A program made the translations under genes and the position numbers. DNA of 10,923 nucleotides from Nitrososphaerales archaeon TH5896 (GTDB lineage: Archaea > Thermoproteota > Nitrososphaeria > Nitrososphaerales > Nitrososphaeraceae): assembly GCA_014523625.1 (NCBI GenBank), contig JAATVP010000162.1:1-10923 (forward strand). The letters run 5' to 3'. The notes beneath the pieces were generated by a model. That model worked only from the letters and a program-made list of their open reading frames with translations. It was not told the DNA's origin and did no database searches. Positions 1-6,569 of the stretch are shown here, piece by piece; position 1 is the first letter of the stretch; each line of letters opens with the position of its first letter.

Positions 1-368
1 ACCTGATTGCAGTTTATCCTTTAGCTAGTAATGGTATACTTGGCTTATGGGAGCTTGCGCGAATAAGTAATTGTCATCTTGTAATCAATGATATTCCTAT
101 GGTGTTTGAAGAAATTGCAAGAGTAGCCTCAAGCGAAACTCTCGTAATGAACCCAACAGCTTCCATGAACGGTTGTCACACGATTGTCGCAACCAAAGAT
201 ATTTCAAATTTAATACTCGATGAGTTACGAAGGCATAACTTTAAGGCAACGGTAATGGGATTTGTTGCCAAAAAGGGAGAAGGGAAAGTTACCTTCGGTG
301 ATAACATCAAGGATCACTTTGCTGCTAAAATTGGACTATCAATACTTAATATACCAGTAAGTAAGTGA
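1..368 (+). CDS. AIR synthase-related (PurM/HypE superfamily) protein, C-terminal part
   Basis: This is the 3' end of a gene that starts before the window; the reading frame is open from base 3 and stops at 366-368. The fragment reads as the C-terminal domain of the PurM/HypE/ThiL ATP-binding superfamily. It has a Leu-Trp-Glu-Leu-Ala helix near its start (where family members carry a GG..L.E.A element), then hydrophobic strands, a 'VMNPTASMNGCHTIVAT' segment in the place of the family's 'dP..ltsG.l' strand, and a closing 'FKATVMGFVAKKGEG' strand typical of the fold. Members make or use ATP-activated small molecules (purine synthesis, HypE in NiFe-hydrogenase maturation, thiamine phosphate kinase). 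The visible part cannot choose among them. An internal ATG at 99 lies inside the domain and is not the start. The gene converges on the terC-like gene 75 bases downstream. Confidence 0.6.
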   Translation, partial: LIAVYPLASNGILGLWELARISNCHLVINDIPMVFEEIARVASSETLVMNPTASMNGCHTIVATKDISNLILDELRRHNFKATVMGFVAKKGEGKVTFGDNIKDHFAAKIGLSILNIPVSK

Positions 369-443
369 AATATCATATTGAACACCTTACGGAGAATATC
401 AATTACTTGAATACATCTGATTGGAGTTCTAATCCTTGTGTGA

Positions 444-1547
444 CTAATTTGAAAACTTGTTTGTATTATTCTCATCACTATTGTTCTTGTTGAGTGAAAC
501 TTCTCCTTCTGGTCTGCTTTTTCCTTCTTTTACCAAAACATACTTGATTCTAACAAATGAAAGCAGTATCGCTAATCCTAGGATTCCAAAAATAACAGCT
601 ATGGAAGTAGGTATGGGTATTTCGTAAAACTCTGATATTAACATTTTGATTCCTATGAAAAGTAATATCGCAGCCAATCCTGGTTTTAGATAGTAAAATT
701 TGTCTATCATTCCTGCTAGAAGAAAGTACAGGCTCCGCAAGCCCAGTATGGCAAATATATTAGAGGTTATTACTAGGAAGGAGTCTGTAGTAATTGCAAG
801 AATTGCAGGAATAGAATCAAGTGCAAATACCAAATCTGTCATCTCTATAATTACTAGTGCAATTAGCATTGAGGTTGCATACAATATACCATCTGATGCC
901 CGATGTAGAAACTTGTCTGAGGTATTGCCCTTTAATTCGATAGGAATAAACTTTTTCAAAATTCTTACTGCTATGTTCTTTTCAATTTCTATCTTCTTTT
1001 CCTTCTTTGCTAATAGCATTCGTATTGCGGTGAATACCAATAGACCGCCGAAGATGTATATCATCCAATGAAATGATTCAAGTAGAGAAATCCCTGCGAG
1101 AATGAGGGCGATTCTGAGGCCGATTGCACTTAGTATTCCAAGCATCAATACCTTATGCTGATAAATGTATGGGATACCAAGTGAAGAAAATATTAGCACA
1201 AATACGAACATATTATCTACACTCAATGATTGCTCAATGGCGTACCCTGTTAGGAACAAGAGCGCTTTGTCAGATCCCATACTTACAAAAATTAGGCCTG
1301 CGAATACGCAGGCTAGCGAAATCCAGATTATCGTCCAACGCAATGCATGTTCAAACGTTTTTTTGTTTTTCTCTTGATGACTCAAAAATTGTGAGTTATT
1401 GTCTGTTGAGTACTTCTTGGAAGATATTCTTCTCCTTACGCCGTCAATTACACCTAAATCTATTGCTAAAGCAGTCCCTACAAATAGCCCGAAAGCAATC
1501 CAGAATAGAGATTGATAACTACCATCTGCAAAAACAAAAGGTTCCAT
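444..1547 (-). CDS. terC: TerC/Alx-family integral membrane protein (probable metal ion transporter)
   Basis: This 367-residue polytopic membrane protein belongs to the TerC family. Members such as bacterial Alx are linked to Mn2+ export and TerC to tellurite resistance; the substrate here is not shown by the sequence. Family hallmarks are clear: 'EQSLSVDN' at 105-112 in one membrane segment, and 'EMTDLVFALDSIPAI' at 235-249 followed by 'TSNIFAILGLRSLYF' at 261-275, with the conserved acidic residues E105, D111, E235, D238 and D244 expected to line the ion site. Hydrophobic segments lie around 13-35, 70-88, 95-125, 133-155, 160-178, 222-250, 258-280, 288-305 and 312-335. A charged loop (40-68) follows the first segment, and the tail (340-367) is rich in Asn, Lys and Glu. 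The length is slightly above the ~320 of bacterial Alx. The ATG at 1547 has no clear Shine-Dalgarno sequence. It is a single gene convergent with the gene to its left. Confidence 0.92.
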   Translation of the reverse strand: MEPFVFADGSYQSLFWIAFGLFVGTALAIDLGVIDGVRRRISSKKYSTDNNSQFLSHQEKNKKTFEHALRWTIIWISLACVFAGLIFVSMGSDKALLFLTGYAIEQSLSVDNMFVFVLIFSSLGIPYIYQHKVLMLGILSAIGLRIALILAGISLLESFHWMIYIFGGLLVFTAIRMLLAKKEKKIEIEKNIAVRILKKFIPIELKGNTSDKFLHRASDGILYATSMLIALVIIEMTDLVFALDSIPAILAITTDSFLVITSNIFAILGLRSLYFLLAGMIDKFYYLKPGLAAILLFIGIKMLISEFYEIPIPTSIAVIFGILGLAILLSFVRIKYVLVKEGKSRPEGEVSLNKNNSDENNTNKFSN

Positions 1548-1843
1548 CGTAAAGCGATAGAAAATTTTAAGTCTAAGCCATATATGACTTGCAGGTATTC
1601 AATGTGTTACTTTGTATTGCCACAAGATCCAGATCTTTGACATGTTAAGAAATCATGCCTGTTAAATTGAGTAATAATTTATCCAAATAGCCTATGCTAT
1701 TTCTAATTTTTTCTCTGTTACAAGATGTTGCCGATAAAAGATAAACAAGTCAATGTTTAAGTCCGCAGAAAAATTTCTAATCTCATTAACAATTGGTTTG
1801 GCAACTGACGGGTAAGACTTGGGTGATCCATGTTACAATTTGT
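1548..1843. other. Intergenic region upstream of terC, with one hairpin
   Basis: No coding frame of note is seen. A perfect 7-base inverted repeat, AAATAGC (1685-1691) and GCTATTT (1696-1702), encloses a four-base loop. On the plus strand it is followed by a T6 run (1707-1712), which has the layout of a terminator. However, no plus-strand gene lies upstream nearer than 368, so its role is unclear. On the minus strand it lies ~140 bases past the end of the urease-gamma-like gene and lacks a T tract. Confidence 0.4.
1579..1587 (-). promoter_or_regulatory. Candidate TATA box for terC-like gene
   Basis: On the minus strand an AT-rich CATATATG element lies about 35 bases before the ATG at 1547. 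This would place transcription start around 1556-1559 and give a very short leader. A second AT-rich stretch (1563-1573) is too close to the start codon to act as a TATA box. The call rests on position and composition only. Confidence 0.3.
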
Positions 1844-2227
1844 TCAAGTCATCATGTAATTGCTAATCTTCATAGGTTCAATGAATTTTATCCGCCGTGC
1901 TGGAAAATTGTCAACATGTACGTCAAAGCTCATTTCTCTCAGAGTTTCTGGTACACCAATTAACACTTGGTCGCTTGAAAGAATACTTTGAGCAGCTTTT
2001 TCGATTTGATCTGGGGATATGTGCGATCTCATCTGTTCAATTAAATATGCACAATAAATGGCAAGCGTTTCATTAGTATTGATTTTTAGACCCATCTCAA
2101 TTTTTTTCTTGATCGATAATATGGCATTGAAAAATATCGATTCCTCCTCCTTGTCGGGAAATTGGAGCGCCCTTACGATTGGAGGAGTATCGACCTCTCC
2201 TCGAACCCTGACTTTAATATCTATCAT
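1844..2227 (-). CDS. Stand-alone urease gamma subunit (UreA)-like protein
   Basis: This 127-residue protein is the second gene of an operon with the ureohydrolase: its ATG (2227-2225) overlaps that gene's TGA in an ATGA junction, implying translational coupling. From about residue 21 to 119 it aligns with bacterial urease gamma subunit from memory with almost no gaps. Shared features are 'GLKIN' at 46-50 (GLKLN in UreA), an E-x-x-A-x-Y helix after it, E64/R67 in the next helix, 'DQVLIGVPE' at 86-94 (EQVMEGVPE in UreA), and 'FP....I...EP' near 108-118 (FPDG.KLV.VHNP). Residues 1-20 (MIDIKVRVRGEVDTPPI...) are an N-terminal extension not present in UreA. Urease gamma is a structural subunit with no active-site residues and normally sits next to UreB and UreC; neither is present in this window. 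A scaffold or activator role for the neighbouring hydrolase is inference. An alternative is a diverged remnant of a urease operon. Confidence 0.78.
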   Translation of the reverse strand: MIDIKVRVRGEVDTPPIVRALQFPDKEEESIFFNAILSIKKKIEMGLKINTNETLAIYCAYLIEQMRSHISPDQIEKAAQSILSSDQVLIGVPETLREMSFDVHVDNFPARRIKFIEPMKISNYMMT

Positions 2228-3348
2228 CGATTTTTTCTTTTTGGCCGCACTGCTTTAGGACCGTTTCCAAAATCATATGTATGTCCTTTCCCACGATAAA
2301 ACTTTGGCCTTACCGGATTACCTTCCATTTCTCCTTTCTTTGTGAGTGAAAGCCCTGCCAAAAGTTCGACAATCAGCCGATTTGCCAAGCCAGAAGTGAT
2401 TCCTCCGTTATAGGAGTTGACATCGCTTACATCATAATTGGGTGCTACCTCGACTAAATCAAATGCAAACTTGTCTGGATCAAAAGAAGTCGACAACAAT
2501 CGCATCAATCTCATGCCCTCTCTTGAAGTCAGCCCATTGGGCTCAGGCTCTCCAGTACCGGGCGCGTAGGCGGGGTCAAACGTGTCAATATCCCAACTTA
2601 TATAGACCGCATCGACGTTATCATTTGCTCTATCAGCCGCTTCCTTAGCAATCGTATCTATTCCCATTTCTTCTACATCCAGCATTGTAAACCACTGGAA
2701 ATCCTGATCAGCCATCCACTTATAGAGATCAGGTCCAGGCCAGTATCCTCTTGGACCAATAAGGGTATAATTTTTGCCCTTTAGACAACCTAGCTCCATA
2801 ATTCTTCTAATATGCGCCCCGTGATCATATTTGAACCCACAAAGTCCCTGAGGGGCGCAATCTGCGTGGGTGTCGATATGGATCATACCGATGTTTTTGT
2901 ACTTCTTCGCAAACGCTCTCACGTTAGCGAAAGTAATCGAGTGATCTCCACCTAACATTACAGGAATCCCGTCGATATCGAGGACCTCCTTAACCTTATC
3001 CGTCATTCTTCTGTGTGATTCAATGACGTCGCCCGGAGACACTACGACATCACCATAGTCTACAGTTCTAAATACACCAAAAGGGTCCACTCCTGTCTCA
3101 ATGTTGAAATGTTCATATGGAGGAGATGGCACCGTTGAGGCTGCGCGTATTGCGCGTGGTCCATATCTTGCCCCTGGACGTATCGTTGTGCCAAAATCAA
3201 ATGGCTCCCCTATTATAGCTACATCCGGTTTTATCTTTTCTAATTCTTGACGGGACCTTAGCAAAGGCAACTTCAGAAAGGTAGGTATACCAACAAATAT
3301 CGGCTCATCATTACCCTTGTAAGAATCCCCATAGAATTCCATTCCCAT
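2224..3348 (-). CDS. Arginase/agmatinase/guanidinase-family metallohydrolase (ureohydrolase)
   Basis: This 374-residue enzyme of the ureohydrolase family hydrolyses a guanidino group to release urea, or ammonia plus urea if the substrate is guanidine. All six bimetal ligands are present: H136 in 'GGDHS' (133-137), D159, H161 and D163 in 'HIDTHAD', and D253 and D255 in 'SWDIDTFDP'. The family's 'PGTGEPEPNG' (263-272), 'DHGAHIRR' (175-182) and E300 in 'DLVEVAP' are also intact, so the enzyme should be active. It is longer than typical agmatinases (~300): about 40 extra N-terminal residues precede 'DVAIIGEPFD', and a basic C-terminal tail follows residue 336. Added length with an N-terminal extension is also found in the Ni-dependent guanidine hydrolase group, but the substrate cannot be read from sequence; agmatine, guanidinobutyrate and arginine remain possible. 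The start could also be the ATG at 3342 (M3). It is the first gene of an operon with the urease-gamma-like gene. It probably acts in the cytoplasm, since no signal peptide is seen. Confidence 0.93.
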   Translation of the reverse strand: MGMEFYGDSYKGNDEPIFVGIPTFLKLPLLRSRQELEKIKPDVAIIGEPFDFGTTIRPGARYGPRAIRAASTVPSPPYEHFNIETGVDPFGVFRTVDYGDVVVSPGDVIESHRRMTDKVKEVLDIDGIPVMLGGDHSITFANVRAFAKKYKNIGMIHIDTHADCAPQGLCGFKYDHGAHIRRIMELGCLKGKNYTLIGPRGYWPGPDLYKWMADQDFQWFTMLDVEEMGIDTIAKEAADRANDNVDAVYISWDIDTFDPAYAPGTGEPEPNGLTSREGMRLMRLLSTSFDPDKFAFDLVEVAPNYDVSDVNSYNGGITSGLANRLIVELLAGLSLTKKGEMEGNPVRPKFYRGKGHTYDFGNGPKAVRPKRKNR

Positions 3349-3381
3349 CTTCTAATCGCTGAATATTAGGACACGTACAAT

Positions 3382-3390
3382 GTTTTTAAG
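3382..3390 (-). promoter_or_regulatory. Candidate TATA box for the ureohydrolase/UreA-like operon
   Basis: On the minus strand CTTAAAAAC lies about 38 bases before the ATG at 3348, preceded by a purine-rich GAAATG that could serve as a BRE. Transcription would begin near 3360 and give a leader of ~12 bases, normal for archaeal genes. No obvious Shine-Dalgarno sequence precedes the ATG. Confidence 0.4.
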
Positions 3391-3733
3391 CATTTCTAAG
3401 TAGTTTACGAATCTTGTTACGTCGAAAAATGACTACACAAAGTTATATGTTCCTAGTTTTAGAATCAGATACTAACAGATAGAGGGGATTATTAATACTG
3501 ATAAAATACGTTAAGATCTCGTGAATTGCGTTTAAATACTATACATTGAATTCATTGATTTTAGGCTAGATCAACCATTTAAAATGTGATGAAACGGCAA
3601 TAATTCTCATTAATTAGCTACTCGTAAATTAGAAGTATGAAGAGATTTGTCAAATGATATACTAACGTAATCTACGCATTGTATAATACTATACTGACGA
3701 CCAATCATTATGCGATGAATGATAAATCAATAC

Positions 3734-3742
3734 TTTTTTATA
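3734..3742 (+). promoter_or_regulatory. Candidate TATA box for the 84-residue protein
   Basis: A TTTTTTATA element is centred about 30 bases before the ATG at 3768. Transcription would start near 3764, making the mRNA essentially leaderless. This agrees with the lack of a strong Shine-Dalgarno sequence (only AGGA at 3757-3760). Confidence 0.4.
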
Positions 3743-3767
3743 GTTACGCTTCTTATAGGAATATGCG

Positions 3768-4022
3768 ATGAATGCGGTTAGAAATGAAAGTGATGTTCAA
3801 GCTCGAGCAGTAGGAGCGATTGAGGCATTGTATGGGAGAGACATTACGGATTTAAAGCTAAGATCGTTATTCTCTCTTCCTAATGAGCAAAAAAGAGAGG
3901 AATGGGATGCACAGACAACTTTTATGCTAAATAACCTTCAATATGTGGTCGATCTTACGATTAGAGAACAAGATGGTATCATATCTAACGCTAGGCTAAT
4001 AGACGTAATGAAACCTCTTTAG
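3768..4022 (+). CDS. Small hypothetical protein (84 residues)
   Basis: I do not recognise a family. The 84-residue product is acidic/basic mixed and predicted mostly helical: helix-favouring stretches at 7-22 and 26-36, a short 'LPNEQKREEWDAQ' amphipathic segment (37-49), then a hydrophobic helix 'FMLNNLQYVVDLTIREQ' (52-68) and a short C-terminal helix. It has no cysteines, no signal peptide and no transmembrane segment. Normal amino-acid composition, a TATA box at the right distance and a following structured or terminator-like region support a real gene. The next upstream ATG (3763) meets a stop at once, so 3768 is the only sensible start. It is transcribed away from the ureohydrolase operon and toward the PII-like gene, but 252 bases separate it from the latter, so a shared transcript is unlikely. 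Confidence 0.6.
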   Translation: MNAVRNESDVQARAVGAIEALYGRDITDLKLRSLFSLPNEQKREEWDAQTTFMLNNLQYVVDLTIREQDGIISNARLIDVMKPL

Positions 4023-4052
4023 CCTACTGACATTCACTGCTCAACGATTCAC

Positions 4053-4127
4053 TTCAGTGGGGTCCTAGCCAGAAAGTCATCACCTGGCGACTGAAACAAG
4101 TCCATTTTAATGGCCAAGAATTTTTTT
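4053..4127 (+). terminator. Nested hairpins followed by T7 run (probable terminator)
   Basis: Downstream of the 84-residue protein gene lies a nested dyad: outer arms TTCAGT (4053-4058) and ACTGAA (4090-4095), inner arms GCCAG (4068-4072) and CTGGC (4084-4088). A second small dyad CCATT/AATGG (4102-4113) and then seven T (4121-4127) follow. Archaeal polymerases can terminate on T tracts alone. The compound structure could also be a small structured RNA. Confidence 0.4.
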
Positions 4128-4220
4128 CGGGTCGCCACATATCTAATCTTTGTTTTAAGAATGCATAAATTCGTAATATTCCCTATTCATTCGTGCTTTA
4201 TTATACCCTAGTATTAGTAG

Positions 4221-4272
4221 TATACATATACGAAGGAAGTATTTTTTATACATAACATCCATATACATAACA
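4221..4272 (+). repeat. Three TATACATA direct repeats in PII-like promoter
   Basis: TATACATA occurs at 4221-4228, 4247-4254 and 4262-4269. The second and third copies extend to 11 identical bases (TATACATAACA) and are offset by 15. The second copy overlaps a TTTTTATAC TATA box (4243-4251) whose distance to the ATG at 4275 fits a leaderless transcript. The repeats could be a core promoter plus operator sites. Confidence 0.5.
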
Positions 4273-4274
4273 CT

Positions 4275-4633
4275 ATGAAAGAATTGAATGTCTTTATCCG
4301 TTCAGAGCATCGTTCGAAAGTGACAGATATACTCCAGAAGAATAGAGCTGGTATCAGTTTTTTCGAGGTCCTTGGTACAGGGATCACACCAAGTGCAGCT
4401 CCGGAGGTGGTACATTCATACAGAACTCGTAGAACTACTATCATTGAATTCGTAACAAGGCTATTGGTTATGACAGTTGTGCCTGATTCTACTGCAAAAA
4501 AATAGTTGACAAGCTCATAAATAGTTTCGGTGAAGCATCAGAGCCATATGGAGCACCCTTTGTGAAGGATGTCTTCGACGCTTATCAACTAGGTACGAAG
4601 CTAGTCGGTGAGGAAATACTGACACCTAATTGA
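4275..4633 (+). CDS. PII-like (GlnB/GlnK superfamily) regulator, frameshifted at an A7 run
   Basis: The zero frame gives 76 residues and stops at 4503-4505. Shifting by -1 at the seven A's (4496-4502) continues the protein for 43 more residues to a TGA at 4631-4633, for 119 in total; PII is ~112. The joined protein follows the PII fold: 'MKELNVFIRSEHRSKVTDIL' (beta-1/alpha-1), 'GISFFEVLGTG' (beta-2), a short T-loop-like segment (37-54), 'LLVMTVVPDSTAKK' (beta-3, start of alpha-2), then after the shift 'IVDKLINSF' (rest of alpha-2), 'PYGAPFVKDV' (beta-4) and 'DAYQLGTKLVGEEIL' (C-terminal strand). PII proteins sense 2-oxoglutarate and ATP/ADP and control nitrogen transporters and enzymes; the T-loop here is short and unusual. 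The heptamer A-AAA-AAA is in the correct register for -1 slippage, but a lost A (mutation or sequencing error) would look the same. Without the shift the protein loses its last strands. Confidence 0.72.
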
Positions 4634-4830
4634 CCTAAACTTACGCAGAATCTAGCTTCCTAGATAGGCGTTATTTGGATGCTCCCACAACCTATGAACT
4701 ATGTGCAGTTGCTTGGCTAATGACTTAATGGGAATTCACTGGATCCACTATTTAACAGGATCAATTGATAAACCACTCTGGCTCGCTGCATATACAGAAC
4801 TAGGAAAAAAACGACGGCCTATTTTTCTAA
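4634..4830. other. Intergenic spacer between convergent genes
   Basis: No supported gene, RNA or strong repeat is seen. Near its right end there is an A7 run (4805-4811) that reads as T7 on the minus strand, listed separately as the likely chaperonin terminator. Confidence 0.5.
4805..4811 (-). terminator. Oligo-T tract downstream of thermosome gene
   Basis: On the minus strand a T7 run follows the chaperonin stop codon by about 20 bases and is preceded by a GC-rich GGCCGTCG. Archaeal RNA polymerase ends transcription at such T tracts without needing a strong hairpin. Confidence 0.4.
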
Positions 4831-6534
4831 TTAATAATAGTGATGCATAGGCCTTTGTTGTTTACCTAGTCGATCGAAATAGTGATCATGCTTCTTGTCT
4901 CCTCCTGGATGAGAATGCTCTACACCGCCAGCGTGTGTATGAGTTTGCATATTTGGTTTGGCCATCAAAACATCATCGACGCGTAATAACATGCAGGTTA
5001 CCTCCACAGCTGTTTTAAGAACTTGTTCCTTTACTATAGATGGTTCAATTACTGAGGAAATGATATTCTTTACCTTTCTGCTTTTTGAATCAATTCCAAA
5101 CCACCTAATCTTCCCATTGGCAGGCATATGTTTAGATCTCAATTGTATTATCGTGTTGACGGTATTCATTCCGGCATTTCTAGCAAGGGTGATTGGTAGT
5201 TCCTCTATTGCTTCAGCAAACTTCTGAAGCACAAGCTGAACGCGGCCTTTTTCTTGTCTTGATTTATCTCTAATGATAGTTGCGACTTTCATTTCAGTAG
5301 CACCAGCTCCTCCAACAATTCGAGGTGATATGATATAGTTTCTTAGAACAGCAAATCCATCCAAGGCTGAACGGTGGTACTCATCGAGTACTCTTTTTGA
5401 ATTGGCCCTCAACATGAGAGTCACTGATTTAGGATTTTTACATTCGTCAATAAAGACCATCTTGTCATCACCAACCAATTTTTCATATACTTTTCCTGCG
5501 TATCCTAAGGTACTAGGAGGTATTGTTCCATTCAAATCTTTAACAACACTTGCACCTGTTGATTTCTCCAACCACAGCATGTCATTTTCTTTAACTCTAT
5601 GAAGAGTGAGAACATCTGCTCTTGACAAGCGCTGTAAAACAATTTTATTTATCCCCTTCTGAGAAATCACGAAATTTGCACCAGAATCAATAATATTCTG
5701 TACCTTTAAATCGAGTAGTTCATATTCAGATTTGTAATATTTCTCTAATTGATCAAATGATGATATATTTAATTCAGCACTAGTCCGGGTCCTGCTTCTG
5801 TCGAGTTCTTCGTTAGTCAAGAGTATTTTGGCGTTTTCAATCTGTTTGACCCTGAGTGAAGCTTCAAAGGTTTTGTCAACCACTGTGCCCCTTAATAGAG
5901 TAGTATCAGCGGAGTTACCCAGTTTTTCCTCAATTTTAATATCGTCTACATCAATTGTTTTGTTCCTCAAATCTGCGATGCTCCACACTGCCTCAACTAT
6001 TAGATCAGCAGCACCAGCATTTTCTTTAACTACTATACCGGAGATAGACCTAGTTTGAAGACAAGTCTTGGCCAGCTTACTCATTACATCTCTGTGTATA
6101 CTAGTTGAGGATACGGAAATTCGACTAAGAGTTTGAAGTGAAAATTCTAAGCCCTTAAGATAGCCATCAATTATAACTGATGGAGCGATTCCAGAGACCA
6201 ATAATTCCTGCGCTTTGGATAATAATTCTCCCGATAAGATGACAACAGAAGTAGTACCGTCTCCTACCTCATTGTCTACTGTATTAGCGGCCTCTATCAA
6301 AATTTTTGCTGCAGGATGTTCTACATCAAGTTTTCTCAATATTGCTGAACTATCTTTTGTCATTGTGATCTCTCCCATAATATCGATGTACACCTTTTCC
6401 AATCCACAAGGACCAAGTGAATTTTTAACTAGATTTGAGATCAATGCTGCTGCCAGGAGGTTATACCGACGACTCTCGTCCTCTTGATTTCTGCTAAATC
6501 CGTCACCGAATAGCTGCTCAGTGCGGGGATCCAT
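4831..6534 (-). CDS. Divergent thermosome (group II chaperonin) subunit with His-rich C-terminal tail
   Basis: This 567-residue TCP-1/thermosome-type subunit spans all three domains: equatorial (~1-140 and ~400-527), intermediate and apical (~210-370). The ATP-site loop 'EVGDGTT' (89-95, D92) and the second catalytic aspartate D392 in 'HRSALDGFAVLRN' are kept, as is 'EHPAAKILIEAANTVDNE'. Other normally constant motifs differ: GPKG is 'GPCG' (41-44), NDGATIL is 'KDSSAIL' (60-66), GGGA.E.E is 'GGAGATEMK' (408-416), and ENAG...D..D is 'RNAGMNTVNT' (452-461). The end is not the usual Gly/Met-rich tail but 'THTHAGGVEHSHPGG..KHDHY...MHHYY' with eight His in ~37 residues, suggesting metal binding. 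The frame extends 17 codons upstream to 6585, but the start at 6534 is preferred: GGAGG lies four bases before it, and the extension overlaps the TATA box. The protein is cytoplasmic; it may fold special clients or co-assemble with other thermosome subunits. Confidence 0.93.
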   Translation of the reverse strand: MDPRTEQLFGDGFSRNQEDESRRYNLLAAALISNLVKNSLGPCGLEKVYIDIMGEITMTKDSSAILRKLDVEHPAAKILIEAANTVDNEVGDGTTSVVILSGELLSKAQELLVSGIAPSVIIDGYLKGLEFSLQTLSRISVSSTSIHRDVMSKLAKTCLQTRSISGIVVKENAGAADLIVEAVWSIADLRNKTIDVDDIKIEEKLGNSADTTLLRGTVVDKTFEASLRVKQIENAKILLTNEELDRSRTRTSAELNISSFDQLEKYYKSEYELLDLKVQNIIDSGANFVISQKGINKIVLQRLSRADVLTLHRVKENDMLWLEKSTGASVVKDLNGTIPPSTLGYAGKVYEKLVGDDKMVFIDECKNPKSVTLMLRANSKRVLDEYHRSALDGFAVLRNYIISPRIVGGAGATEMKVATIIRDKSRQEKGRVQLVLQKFAEAIEELPITLARNAGMNTVNTIIQLRSKHMPANGKIRWFGIDSKSRKVKNIISSVIEPSIVKEQVLKTAVEVTCMLLRVDDVLMAKPNMQTHTHAGGVEHSHPGGDKKHDHYFDRLGKQQRPMHHYY

Positions 6535-6538
6535 GTAT

Positions 6539-6543
6539 CCTCC
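6539..6543 (-). promoter_or_regulatory. Ribosome binding site fixing the thermosome start at 6534
   Basis: On the minus strand GGAGG is followed by ATAC and then the ATG at 6534-6532. No comparable motif precedes the in-frame upstream ATG at 6585. Confidence 0.7.
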
Positions 6544-6560
6544 ACGTGTCTGATTTGAAC

Positions 6561-6569
6561 TATATAAGG
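6561..6569 (-). promoter_or_regulatory. TATA box for the thermosome gene
   Basis: On the minus strand CTTATATAG lies about 31 bases before the ATG at 6534, so transcription should begin just upstream of or within the ribosome binding site. It lies inside the 17-codon upstream extension of the frame, which argues against the longer protein. Confidence 0.5.

Larger units (their letters stand above)
3349..3767. other. Divergent intergenic region between ureohydrolase and small ORF
   Basis: This is an AT-rich stretch of 419 bases with no credible open frame. It holds candidate promoters for the two outward-facing genes. A further TATA-like TTTAAATA (3531-3538) faces right with no gene immediately after it, so a short non-coding transcript is possible but unsupported. 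A ten-base direct repeat, GCGATGAATG, occurs at about 3712-3721 and again at 3765-3774, where it spans the start codon of the next gene. Nothing else stands out. Confidence 0.5.

Noticed and set aside
1124..1552. Plus-strand frames inside the TerC-like gene
   Set aside because: They are shadows of a clear membrane protein on the other strand, with no family resemblance.
1685..1712. Plus-strand intrinsic terminator between the UreA-like and terC genes
   Set aside because: The hairpin and T6 run have terminator layout, but no plus-strand gene lies upstream, so I list it only as a hairpin.
4053..4090. C/D-box guide RNA on the minus strand (GTGATGA and CTGA boxes)
   Set aside because: The boxes are 19 bases apart instead of about 12, and no good internal C'/D' pair follows. 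The boxes may be chance.
4214..4444. Minus-strand frame across the PII-like gene
   Set aside because: It is antisense to a recognisable PII fold, and its composition is typical of a shadow frame.
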